Shown: in pieces, positions 34,493 to 47,500 of the stretch
Layout: each line of letters opens with the position of its first letter
Numbering within the stretch: the first letter of the stretch is position 1
Origin: Anaeromyces robustus
Taxonomy: Eukaryota > Neocallimastigomycota > Neocallimastigomycetes > Neocallimastigales > Neocallimastigaceae
Direction of reading: 5' to 3'
Length of the DNA stretch: 47,500 bases
Assembly (NCBI GenBank): GCA_002104895.1
Contig: MCFG01000023.1
Coordinates: 142,501 to 190,000, forward strand
The notes under the pieces: generated by a model
Seen by the model: the letters and a program-made list of their open reading frames with translations, nothing else
The model's database searches: none
Told to the model about the DNA's origin: nothing
Position numbers and translations under genes: made by a program

Positions 34493-34858
34493 ATGCATAT
34501 TAATTGATATATAGTGTAAATATTATATAATAAAGTTTAAGGTATTAATTTGAAAATATAATATAAATATATAATATTATATTTAAATTAATATTTTATA
34601 TTACGTAATCAATCAATACCTTATATATAGTACAATAATTTTTTAATAATATTTTTGTTGAACAACTTATTTAAGCATCAAATATTAAAATATTATATAT
34701 ATAAATCATTTCTTCAAAGCATTTCAATCTTATTAAATTAATAAAAAGTCAGTAATATTTAAAATATTTTTTATTGTTTTAATAATCAAATAAAAATTAT
34801 AAATAATATAATAGTAGAATAATAATAATAATATAATAATAATAATAATAAATGTAAA
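34094..34858. other. Intergenic region
   Basis: Holds the METTL5-like 3' end, a T-run of about 30 (34460-34490) and AT-rich DNA. A word AAGGTATTAATT (34539-34550) is echoed in reverse as AATACCTTA (34615-34623), too short to call a structure. An AATAAT leader precedes ATG 34859. No gene seen. Confidence 0.4.
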
Positions 34859-35874
34859 ATGAGAAAAAGTCTTCGTTCAACAGACGCAGATACAACAATT
34901 ATTGAAAATAATGCATTATATGAAATATATAATAATTTTGAATCTATTTCTGATGAAACTGTACAAAAAGGAAAGCCATATACTTTTCAACAAGAAAACC
35001 TTATAGAAAATTTTATTGAAGAGAATCATTGTAATAAAAAATTTAATTATATTAATTAAAATTATAATTTTAAGTATAATAAATTTTCTTTTTCTTTATT
35101 ATATTTTTTAAATATATATTTTTAAAATATATAAATATTAATATATAATCTACTAGACATATCAATATTTCCATTACTCCAAGCCTTTAATTCTATAAAT
35201 TCATACCCAAATAAGTTAGTTAAATTACAATAAAATTATTTTTTATATTTTATATATATTATACAAATTTCATATAGACTTATATTTTCTATAATATATT
35301 TTATATAATTAAATATACTTATATACTTTTTTTATAATATTTTATTTTATATTATAATTAAATATAATTACATTTAATTATGGTATAATTTTATTTATAA
35401 TGTTAAATACTTATTAATAAATATTATAAATAATATCAAAATTTAAAATTTCAAGAGAAATCATTGAATTATTATTAAATACTTGTCTTAATGATAGTGA
35501 AGATGAAGTTGTTAATGAAGCATGTAATATAATTCAGCATATATCATCTATTCCAAATATATTTAATTATAAAAAATTAAAGGATAATAGTAAAAAGCAA
35601 GATATTGATAGAGAATTACCTTTTGAATTTTTAGCAGATGAAGATGAATCATTATATTTTGATAATATTATATATATAATGAAAAATTCACTAGGAAATG
35701 TATGTAATCTAAATATATATATAATAAATGAATATATATGTTATATATATTCAATAAAATATATATATATATATTCAAATAATAACTTAATATGTATATT
35801 AAAATAATAATAAAAGATAGAAGGATATGAAAAGTTAAATAAAGATAATGAGCCTAATGAGGTTATGGAAGAGG

Positions 35875-35911
<37 letters not shown>

Positions 35912-37215
35912 TTGTAGTTATATTATACTAAATAAAATATAAAATAAAATAATTATTAATTAATTATTATTATATTTATAGATTAATAGAGTTTTTTTTA
36001 ATATTATACGGTATAAAGAAACAAGAAAAATTGAAAAAGTAATAATATGTATTATATATAATTCATATTAGATTTTTATAAATAATTTTTAAAAAAAAAA
36101 AAAAAAAAAGATATTAATAATATTTATTTAATATATACTAGATAGAAAATATAACGATTTTTTTTCACACAATCGTTATGATATTAAAAAATGATATTTT
36201 GCAAAATCAAAGTAAATTAATAAAAAAAAAAATAGTATATAATATATTAATATTTATTCATCATTATTTATCATATTAAATAATAATACTAAAACACTTT
36301 ATAATTATATATATTAGATTTAATGAAAAAAACAATGCTATATCGTATCATTAAAAAAATAACTCTAAGTAAATTAATAATTAATACTTGTGAATTATTT
36401 GATTATACAATATATTATAAGAATGAACAAATTACATTTATACAATCTGATATCCAATTATTTATTTATTTGGTAAAGTATCTTTATTATCTTTATTCAT
36501 CTATAATCTAAATAATAAAATTATTATAGAATAATAATTAATTTTAAATACATACTAATTTATTATTCTTATAAAAGATTTCACTATATTGTTATACCAA
36601 ACCCAAATCATCAAAAGATGAAAAAAATTATTTAATAAATAAAGAAGAACTTATTAACATCTTATATTCAAACATTACAGAAAGAATGTTATTACCATTT
36701 ATTGAAGTAATAACAATAATATATATATATATATAATAAAATACATTTATGTTTCAACTTTACTAATTATTTGTATTTACTATTTTTTTTTATCTTTATA
36801 TTAATAACTTATTTATTACAAGACTATAACAGATATTAAAATAAAACAAGGTGTTATTGAAAGAATACTTCAAAATAAATGTAATTATGAAGGAAGAAGA
36901 GGTGTCCCATTACACTTTAAATTGGATGAAAATAAAATATTAGGTTATTGTTTAAATTTTATACCAAGAGATACGAGTTGTAAAGGATATCTTACAATAA
37001 TACATATATTATTTTTATTAATTCAAAGCTTTTTAATTAATAATAATTTAACACAAACTCATAAATCAGAATGGTTAGATGTATTACAAGATATAGAAGA
37101 TATTGTTAATGGTTTTTCTAAAAGAAAAGGAGTAGACTCTAAGGAAATACAATATGAAGAAGAATTATTTAACTATTATAATTTATTTAAAATAATAATT
37201 TTAAATTACTATTGA
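34859..37215 (+). CDS. Unrecognised helical (HEAT/ARM-like) protein
   Basis: Hand-built model with nine exons: 34859-35030, 35157-35214, 35456-35699, 35817-35873, 35982-36038, 36142-36211, 36318-36472, 36578-36706 and 36823-37215, giving 1335 nt and 444 aa ending in TGA. All junctions are GT...AG and in phase, which supports a real gene. The protein is helical throughout: ISIFPLLQAFNSINSYPN and IIELLLNTCLNDSEDEVVNE look like HEAT/ARM helix pairs, and the C-terminal exon has GRRGVPLHFKLDENKILGYC, a hydrophobic helix ILFLLIQSFLINNN and EWLDVLQDIEDIVNGF. I could not name the family. The C-terminal exon is the best probe for a search. Exon 1 to 2 is the least certain junction. Confidence 0.75.
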
Positions 37216-37447
37216 AATATAAATAAATATATATAAATATATTCAATTAATTAGTATATATATATATATATATAAATTAATAATTTATATATTTTAAGAA
37301 TAAATGTTATAATTCATCATATTTTATTTTATATAAAAATATTGATTTAATTTTACTTTAATATATATTAATTAATACATGTTGTATTCTTTTTCATTAG
37401 TCTTATAATTAATATTATGCTAATAGTACTAATATTGCATCAGTATT

Positions 37448-37486
<39 letters not shown>

Positions 37487-37619
37487 TAGTTTTAATATCA
37501 AGATAATTAAAAATTAAAAAGAATATTTATATATTTTTTCGATATTCCCTTTATCCATATTGAGTTTCTTTTACTTATTTTCCTTTTTCTTTTCTTTTCT
37601 TTTCACAATTAGAGTATTG

Positions 37620-38210
37620 TTGTCTTTTTTTACCATTATTTTTTAATTCTTCTCTTTTTTTTCATTTATTCATTGATATAAAGATTAAAATCAATTCTAG
37701 AAAATACATCAAAGATTACCACAAAATCATTGACAAGTGCAAAAAAATTTATTGATAATCTGATAATTTGAGAAGAATATTTCTAGTTTTGGATTTTATA
37801 TTTTATCTAATTTATCTTTTGCTATCATTTTTGTTTTTATTAAAGCAGATTCTAATAACTTCCCATACATTAGAAAATGTTAAATTTTTTTTCATCATTA
37901 TACTTTTTTTGATAAACTTTAACTGTATTTTACAATATTCTAATTACTTTTTCATCATTTCAAATATTATTTTTATTAGTAATAATTAAAAGTGGATAAC
38001 TATCACCTTATTTCTTTTCATTTAAATTTAATTATTTCATTTTTATCTGTATATTCTAGTAAAGTTTTTAATTTTCATTCAGTATTATTATGATATATTT
38101 TAAACACTCATTTACAATATTCACTGTGGTTGGTGATTAATATTGATCCATTTCTATTGCTTTTCATCACATTTTTTTCCTTAATAAAATATAAAATGAC
38201 TTTAACAAAA
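37620..38210 (-). pseudogene. Relic of an ankyrin-repeat family gene
   Basis: On the minus strand, around 38010 downwards, a frame reads GDSYPLLIITNKNNI, then NDEKVIRIL, then KVYQKKYNDEKKFNI. This follows the G-D-Y-P-L-L-x-A-x-x-x-N-N-I-E-I-V-K-x-L pattern of long dictyostelid ankyrin-type proteins. A further frame near 37850 reads EVIRICFNKNKNDSKR. Many stops and frame changes show it is dead. It is probably a fragment left by an old duplication of a large gene family. Confidence 0.3.
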
Positions 38211-38333
38211 AAATATTAAATAATTTATTTAATATTATGAAAATAAATTTATTAAACAAATATAAATATCCATTTTAATTATGAATATATATATATCTTC
38301 AATTTTTTTAACTATTAATTAGTTTTAAATATT

Positions 38334-38340
38334 ATTATTA

Positions 38341-38412
<72 letters not shown>
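38334..38412. repeat. (TTA)n microsatellite
   Basis: About 25 TTA units, interrupted once near 38343. Lies about 430 bases upstream of the nup188 start. Confidence 0.9.
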
Positions 38413-38842
38413 TTAAAATATATTAATAATGTATATTTTATAAAAAAAAATGTATTATTCAAATAAAAGAATTGTACAATAACCAATCATTTTTTAAAAT
38501 TTTACTATATCAATTAAGTGTAAAATACAAACATTAAAAATTTTTATTATTAAATAATATTTAATAAATATTTACATTTGTTATCTTTAATCATTATTTA
38601 TATATATTTTTTTTTTAAATAGAATCAGAAGATAATTTTGATTTAAAAATTTATTATCTTTATATATATATATAATATTCTTCATTTAATAATTTTTTAT
38701 TTAATTAATAAATATGTTTTATTAAAATTAAAAAATAATAATATATATATATATAAAGATATTTTAATATTATTTTGTTTTACACTTTTACCCTATATAT
38801 AAAATATAATAAATAAAATTTAACATTAAAGCAGTAATAAAA

Positions 38843-41800
38843 ATGTTAAAATCAGATTCCAAAAAAAGGTAATATTTAAATATATATTAAAAAATATATA
38901 TTTTATTATGATTTACATATGATATGTAATATAATAAATAAATGCGTAAACAAATAAATTTAAATATTATTAAAAATTTAGAGAATTATTCAAATTATAA
39001 ATATTAAATTTTAGTTTGATGTTTAAACAATTTCTTATCAATATATATATATATTATAAGCTATCACTATTATATAATAAACTAAACAAGTATCCCAAAT
39101 ACTAATTTTTCTTTTTAAATATTTCTATTCTAATAAATTATTTTATCAAAAAAAAAATATATATATATATATATATATTACTAAATGGCAAAATAGGACA
39201 AATCAAAATATTTTTGAATTGTTTGAATCACTTAATCATACCCAAAAACAAATAGAACCAATAATTTTAGGAATATTAGATGACCTTAAAATCGTATTAG
39301 ATTCTTTTAAACCTAAATCAAAAGAAAGTAAAGGAAAATTAGAAACAATATTAAAAACTGCAAAAAATAAAAATGTTCAAACCGCTATTTTAAAAGCAAG
39401 TGATATTTTAGAATTAGATGAATTAAAATGTTATGAATATTATCAAGAATTAGGTTACACTCAAAATTCAGAAATTTCAATTGATATAGTAATAGATGAT
39501 ATTATTAGTCATTATTTTCAAGAAAGAACAAGTTTATTAAATTTAATAATAGCTATATTTCAAAGTATCGAAGATGAATCAGAATCAAATATTCATCAAG
39601 AATTGGCTAAAAAAGTTGTAGATCAATTATTAAAAGATGATAAATTTATAAATAATATTTTATCTCAATATCATAAAGTTGCATTAAGTTCTATACCAGA
39701 TTCTTTTGCATCAAATTGGAATAAATCAACATTATGGGTTAAACAAAATTTAATTGAGCAAAAATGTTTATTAAAAATTTTATTCTTAATTTATTATTCA
39801 AGAGTGATGTGTTCACCAAAACAAGTTATAAAAATTACAAATATATTAATAGAAACAAAATTTGGATTGAAACAAAATAATCAAGCAAAATTTGATAAAA
39901 AATCATTAGAATTATCCAATTATGTCAGTCATTTAGCAATTATCCTTTTCATTGAAATTTTACATTTAGAAACTGTTTTAGATGATATAATTTTACCATC
40001 ACCACCAGTTGAAACTCATTTATTTTCATCACCCCACCATATTATTGAACTTCACAATATCATACAAGAAATTAATTATCAAAATAATGTTGGACCAATA
40101 TTTATTGCATGGGCAGCATTCCTTTCAAGAATATCACAATATTTGGATGAACAACAATCTTCCTTAGAAGGAGAATATGAAGAATTAGCAAACTTTTTGA
40201 AACCAAGAAATGGACCAGAAGTGGCTGTTATTCAAGCTATTCGTGCACGTCAGTGTGATGTATTCCAATATCTTTTACATTCATTAAAAGGACCATGCTA
40301 TGCTGAAAGCGAAGATATTTCAATTGGATATAAAAGTGTTTTAAAAGGATTTTTCACTATTATCATGGTTGGTTTTGAAATTCAAAATATTTCTGATTTT
40401 GATACATTTGTAGAATGTACTATTGAACTTTATGATAAACAAGTTGAATTATGTAATCAATTTTGGTCAGAAGATTATTATCATGAAGAAAGAAGATCAT
40501 TTTTAGATATAACAAGAGCAAGATTCCCAGCACAATTTAATTTGTTTATTCGTTTATTAAATTCATTAGCATCAGGACCAAAGGCGTCAATGGCCGTTTT
40601 CCAATATTTATGTGAAGTACCAACATTTACAAATATTATTGATAATTCTAGATTAGATAATTATGTTATCAATGGACAAACTTATGTAACAAAAAAAGAT
40701 CAAGTCGTCATTCCCGATAGTAATGACAATTGGAAATTTGTTATACCAGGAGAAACCATGGGTAGATTGGTTTCAAATTCAGCACCATATATTATTCAAT
40801 GGCAATATAATTATTCAGCATGGCATTTCTTCTTCTGTATTATTGAAAATTTCCTCCAAATGCCAATTATCTATGATAATGAAACAAATTTAGAACAATC
40901 GAAAATTATCACAGTTACTTTGATTCTTCAACTTTTAAAGACAATTTTAACAGAATGTAAAGAAGCAGGATCTGAATTAATATATCACTTTTCAGAATTT
41001 ACAAGAACTAAATCACTTCTTAAAACTGAAATCATTGGTCAAATTATTAGAGTTTTAAATCGTTCTGTAACATTAGATAATCCACCAGAAGATCTAATTA
41101 CATCATGTGTTTATTGTTTAAAAGCATTTTTACCTAATCACTCTCATGAAATTTGGACATTCTTGCATCAATCTACAATTATACCTCGTTTCAGTTTTAA
41201 TGCTATTGATGGTGTGAATAAAATAAGAAGTCAATCTACTAACGGTGGTCTTCAACGACTTCTTCAATCTAAAGAAATGACAGATGGTAAATATCCAATA
41301 ACATTAGCCTTTTTAGATTTAATAACTACAGCCATTAGTGAAATTCAACAACAAACTCAAACCACTGATTCAGAACTCTATAATATTAAATTAGAAGTTT
41401 TATATTGGAGTATTTCCTATTTACAAAGTGATATTTTCCCATGTTATGATACATGGAGATATGTTAATAATATGGAAAAATTTAAAATTGGTCTTCAAAT
41501 TCTTCATATTTTCAATACTATACTTGAAAAATCACCATTCTATGCCAGCAAATCAGATAATAAAGACAGTGCTACAAGTAAACATAGTTTCTTAACAAAA
41601 ATCGATAGTATTCAAAATAATAATGAAATTAAAGGAAATATTACTTTTAAAATGCTTCAAAATTCTATCATTAATACATTTTTATTAAATGGAACCCTTT
41701 ATCATTTAACACCTTTATTAAATGTTATTGGAACTGGACAAGAAACTATTAAGTCATTTTATTTAAAAAATCAAATTAAAGAAGCTCAAGAATTAGAAAA

Positions 41801-44800
41801 ATTAATCATATCTAGTTTTAAATTTGTTAAATATCTTATTCAATATAGAAGACATTGCTACCCCTCAGTGATATCTTTCTTAGAACAAGCTTTATTAGAT
41901 AAAATTGTTTATAAAAATGACGCTGAATTAATTACCATCATCGCTTCTTATGCTAATTATGAATATAATGTTCACTTATGTACCAATGCTATAAATACAT
42001 TAAATGAATTATGTATATCAACTGCTCAATGGGGTAAAAACAGACCATCATTTGTTGGTTATTTCACAAGTACTTTATGTAGACAATATATTGATATTAT
42101 GTTAGATGATAAACAATCAGATGATTTACATATTGCACTTTGGACCTTAATGATATCGATCATACAGATTCAACATGGATTAGCAAAAATTTTATTAACA
42201 GGAAATATTGATAGATTTAAAATAGGAAGTAATACAGTTAAAGATATAGAAGAGGAAAATAAGGAAAATAAAGATAAGGATAAGGTTAAAGAAAAAGAAG
42301 ACAATAAAGATAATATAAATAAAGATAATAATATATTAGCAATTAAATCAAAAGAAAAATCAAAATCACTTAATAAAAAAGATGATATTAATAAAAACTC
42401 TATCCTTTCAGCCATCATAAAAGCACTTGATAATAATGAACAATATTATAATACAAAATTAGATATCATGTTATTAATTTATAAACTTCTTGATTTATTA
42501 TGGCAAAATGCCTTAAATTATTATGCTATATTAGAAAAACTAAGAAAACAAGATATATGGACTAAATTTAGTAATTTAATCTTTAAACCATATAAAGAAA
42601 ACTCTGAAGAGTTTTCTTTATCTATTGATTCTAATGGACAATTAGTATCAACTTGGAATGATACAACAAAATTTATCGCTTATCATTATATTATTAATTC
42701 ATATATTCTTCGTATTTTAGCGATGGAACTTCACTTATGCTTAAATCACCAAACACAAATAAATAAAGAAAATGATCCATTATCAAATACTTCTAATAAT
42801 TTCAAAGATTTATTTAATAAAATTATTAAAAATCAATCTTATAAAATGTGGTTAGAAAGTCTTTTCACATTATCTTTTGATAAGAATCAATTATTAAGAG
42901 TTTATGATGAATGGAAATTAGCATGTCCATCAATAGATTTAGATTCTTTCTCTGTAGTTGATAATTCAAGTGGTAATGTATCTGATAATACAATGACAAT
43001 GTCCATTGATAATCCTACGGCAATTAGTGGAAGTTTAAGATTTAAAAAGAGAGAATATGGTGATCGTTTCTTATTTGATATACATTTAATTAATTCAAAA
43101 TTTTGTTTTGTTAATGTCAATGAAAAAGTGAATGAACAATCGAATTTATTATTAAGAATCTGTTTATTAAATCATAAACTTTCTTTATTAGATGCACAAT
43201 ATAATTTATTAAGATCATGGAAATGCTTTATAGAATTATCTTCTGCTCATCTTGGTAATGTCTTTTGGACAATATCAACAAAGAAACCTGTCATTACATT
43301 GTTTGATTTTATACAAATTGTAGCCGAAAAAATGAAAAGCTATGGACAAGATAAGGATTATTCTTCTAGATCAGAACTTTGTTTCTTATTATTATTCCTA
43401 ATGAATAAATGGAAAAGTATGTTAGAAAAGGAAACAACTATAATAAGTCAAGATGATATAAAAATTGAAGATGTTAAATCATTATTATCTCTACTTATCC
43501 TATCCCTTCAACAAAATAATTCATTTACAACTTATGAATTTGGACAAGTCATTGATCGTTCCTACTATATATCTTTATTCTCGTTAATTTATTTCACTTT
43601 ACGTAGTTATAAATTAATTATAAAAAAGAATAAATTAAATATTGATTGTAATTTGAAGAGTTCTTGTCATACCCTATTCCCAATTATATGTTCATTCTAT
43701 GGACCAATGTTAAGAAGTTTAGCTGAAAATAATTATCAAGGAGATGCCAATGATGTCAGAGTGGTTTCTTCCCTTATTACTGAACTTATTCATTCTAATT
43801 ATGGATTAAATTCATCTATTTGGTTACCAATTGTACAAAGATGTAATATTATTCAATTATTACTTAACGTTTTTTGTACTTCTATTTCATCTTCTATTAA
43901 TGGAGATCCAGTCATTACAAAAACCGTATTATATGTCATCCAAGCATTCTCAAATAGTGCTGCTGGTTCAGAAAGATTAGCATTAGAAGGTTGTATCACC
44001 ATTTTTACCAATAATTCTTTATCACCAATTATTCAAAAAGGAAACCTTGAACCATATATTGTTAATGGTAGTGAAAAAAAGAGAAATCCATGGCATCAAA
44101 TTTGGTGTTTAATTAATTCAATTACAACTAGTATGTTAACAAACCTTCGTCATAGTCAAAACTTTATACGTGAAGTTATTGGTTTCATGGGTATTTATGA
44201 AAATCAAATTATAAAATCATTACAAATCAGTGATAATGAACCAATAACTTTTGGTCAATTAGAAGAAATTGTTAGAATTACTGAATTAGGTTATCAATTA
44301 GGACAATGTTGTAATAAAGATACTAATCTTAATCTACCACCTATATTATATATCTTTATATCTAGTTCTCTTGATTTGTTCCAAAATTTGATTTATTTAC
44401 TTCAACATACAAGAATATTAACTACACGTGCAGTACCATTCTCTAATGATGAAAAGGAAATGAATAATGCTAGAGATTCATCAAAATCTGTAAAATTCAT
44501 AAAGGAAAACTCTACCAATGATGATAAAAATAAATCTATATCTACTTCAAAATCAACGAGTTTAACATCTCTATCAAAGAATGATAATGATAATAGTGAT
44601 TCTAATAAAGATGATACAGGTTATAAATCTATTTTAAAGAAATCTAAAAATAGTAATAAAAGATCAACTATATCTACACCATTTATTGAAAATATTGAAT
44701 ATTTAATTATTAAAGCTGTAAGAAATTTACTTGCTTGTTTCAGAGTATTCTCAAATGCTAACTTCATTCTTAAAGAATCTTATACTCAGTGGAATGATAA

Positions 44801-45164
44801 TTTAAGTATTTTAGCACCAACTATGAATACATATGGTCCATGTTCATTCGGTACAATGCTTGATTGTCTTTCACAATGTCAAGTTTTATATGAATACTAT
44901 AATGATAATAAATCAGAAACCTTTGAACATAACCAAGAAATTATAAATGATATTTTATTCATTTTTGAGCATACTACTTTAATTTTAGTTACACAAATTG
45001 CTTTAGTACTCAGATCACAAAATCAATCCTATCAAACAAAAATTGAAATTAAATCAGAAGCTAATGAACTTAAAAATCAAAAATGTAAATTAAAGGGTAT
45101 TGATCAAGAATTTTTGAAAAAATTATGGGAATTTTTGAAAGTCCATGAAAAAAGTGTAAATTGA
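38843..45164 (+). CDS. nup188: Nuclear pore complex protein Nup188
   Basis: Large alpha-helical scaffold nucleoporin of the inner ring. Two exons: 38843-38868 (MLKSDSKKR) and 39197-45164. The long open frame reads upstream of its first TTG without an in-frame ATG, so a small first exon is needed; joining at 38868/39197 restores phase and gives NIFELFESLNHTQKQ. Total 1997 aa, somewhat longer than the human 1749 through Lys/Asn-rich inserts (about residues 1020-1075 and 1780-1835). Family traits include DIISHYFQERTSLLN, LLKILFLIYYSRVMCSP, VFQYLLHSLKGP, the SH3-like region ending in WQYNYSAWHFFFCIIENFL (about 535-555), LISSCVYCLKAFLP-like helices and YGPCSFGTMLDCL near the end. The identification rests on matched order of these blocks along the protein. 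It faces the PI4K gene tail to tail. Confidence 0.9.
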
Positions 45165-45168
45165 AACC

Positions 45169-45204
<36 letters not shown>

Positions 45205-45588
45205 AAAAAAAAAGAAAAAATATATATATATATTTTTTTTAATTCAGAAATTATAATAAAGAATAATTTTAATTTATATTATTGTGATATTATTTCTTTC
45301 TTGTTTTTTTTATTTTTTTTTTTTTTTTTTAATAATTAAATAATTTTCATAAATTATTTTTATTTTTTATTATATTATTATTTTTCTTTTTCTTTTATAT
45401 ATTTTTTTATAAACATTATTACCAATTTTTTCTTTTTAAATATTAATAATCTATTTTTTTTTTTTTTTATTTTCCTTTTTATTTTATTCAATTCTATTTC
45501 TTATTTATAATAATAAAAATTAATATTTTAGAATATTGCAATTATATGTTAAATATTATATTATTTATACATAAAATATTTAATTTTA

Positions 45589-45631
<43 letters not shown>

Positions 45632-46649
45632 ATAATAAAAATAAATAAATAAATAAATAAAATTAATAAAAAAAAATTCTTAATTATACAAATAAAAATA
45701 AAAATAAAACAATTCTTGAATAAGTTTTCTTTCTTATTTCTTATTATAATTATTACTTAATAATATATCTTTTTTTTTATTATTATTATTTCAATTATTC
45801 AATTGTTTTATTTTTATTGCTTTCTTTGCTACATGTTTTTCCTTTTTTTTTTTTTTTTCAATTTAATAAGAGTATAAATTTAATTAGCCATATTAAAGAA
45901 GAAATTTTATTTATTGCTTCTTTTTATACAAATAATTAAAAAAAATTAAAATAATAATTGATATAAAAAAAAAAAAAAAAAAAAAAAAGAAAAACTTTAT
46001 AAATTCTATCTATACATTTATTTATTAATTTTATTTTTTTTTTTTTTTTATTTATTTTTTTATTTATTTATTTATTTATTTATGTATTTATTTATTATTT
46101 TATATTTTTTATTTTTTATTTAGTTATTTTTTTATTTATTTATATATGTTATATTAAAATATGTTTTTTTTATATATATTAAATAATATTTTTATTTTTT
46201 TTTTATTATCTTTATTATAATCATTTTCTTTTTTATTTATTTTTTATTTATAAACTTGTTTATTTTATTAAAATATTATTTTTATTATTTTTATATGTAT
46301 TGCTAATGATAAATACTGTATTTATATTTTTTTTTATGAGTTTCTTTTTTTATCATTATTATTATTATTAAGTTTATTTGTTAAGTATTTATTTATTTTA
46401 TTATTTTTTTATATTTTAGTTTTTTATTCTTTACTATTTTTTATTCTTTTTTATTCTTTTTTAATAATATTATTATTTTTTAATATTTATTATTGTATTA
46501 TTATTGATTAAAAATTATTAATTTTTTTTTTTTTAATTTTCCCACTGAATATTAATTTAATATATAAAATTGTTAAAGTATCAGAGAAAATAGCGGTAAA
46601 TAAAATGTTAAAGAGATATAAATGAAATCGAATATATATATAATTTTTT
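45165..46649. other. Convergent intergenic region
   Basis: Shared 3' region of nup188 (plus) and the PI4K gene (minus). Very long A and T runs (45172-45199, 45601-45630, 45966-45988) and TTTA arrays; no gene. The strand asymmetry (A-runs near nup188, T-rich toward the PI4K end) fits two converging transcripts. Confidence 0.5.
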
Positions 46650-47396
<747 letters not shown>

Positions 47397-47500
47397 CTAT
47401 AATAAATTTAGTAAATATATATAATTTTAATATATTATATCATAAAATTTTATTTATGTATATCAAAAATAAAATTTTTGTTATATATAAATAAAACTAT

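Larger units (their letters stand above)
37216..38842. other. Intergenic region before nup188
   Basis: Contains a T-run (37457-37485), a region of more even composition (37620-38210) read as a minus-strand relic, a TTA array of about 25 units (38334-38412), and AT-rich leader sequence. A plus-strand open stretch at 37768-37989 starts at TTG and is not supported as a gene. Confidence 0.45.

Noticed and set aside
37768-37989. A small hydrophobic plus-strand gene
   Set aside because: Starts at TTG, lies opposite the ankyrin relic and has simple Phe/Ile/Leu composition.

Overview
The window looks like chromosomal DNA of a dictyostelid amoeba, closest in style to Dictyostelium discoideum. Intergenic DNA and introns are almost pure A/T with long homopolymers and AAT/TTA/TTTA microsatellites. 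Genes use A/T-ending codons, carry Asn-rich or Lys-rich low-complexity inserts, and have many short GT...AG introns. The orthologues recognised are eukaryotic. The species call is inferred from style, not from a search.

Left part, about 1-17340, accessory: every coding stretch is intronless and several pieces occur twice. In order: an about 1 kb repeat block (R1); a small repeat-built Cys-rich protein (1150-1674); a hairpin-rich island (1837-2035); a broken fossil resembling a small-virus jelly-roll capsid (about 2205-2850, perhaps to 3270); a 960-residue protein with nine 20-residue repeats and a partial Cthe_2159-like C-terminus (4217-7099); a second copy of the R1 block (8538-9370); an Mx/dynamin-like GTPase (9930-12500); and a decayed second copy of the 960-residue gene (13809-16436). 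The two copies share kilobase-scale flanks (about 3278-8238 and 12953-17342). A short motif close to AAGYCGTAWAAATTATTGG recurs upstream of all these genes.

Right part, about 17340-47500, core: intron-rich housekeeping genes. They are prolyl-tRNA synthetase (18878-22230, 8 exons, 513 aa), Sac1 phosphoinositide phosphatase (24102-29249, 16 exons, 612 aa), METTL5-type rRNA methyltransferase (31872-34093, 12 exons, 210 aa), an unrecognised HEAT-like protein (34859-37215, 9 exons, 444 aa), Nup188 (38843-45164, 2 exons, 1997 aa), and on the minus strand the 3' end of a phosphatidylinositol 4-kinase III alpha (46650 to the window edge). Exon models were built by hand from splice sites; each complete model gives a whole number of codons ending in a stop. 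Sac1 and PI4K both act on PI4P, but the genes are separated and no operon logic applies. Two intergenic regions hold minus-strand relics of decayed genes, and one (22880-23230) is an unexplained island of higher GC.

The most interesting part is the left 17 kb, where a capsid-like fossil, an Mx-like GTPase, repeat-built orphan genes and duplicated upstream blocks sit together.
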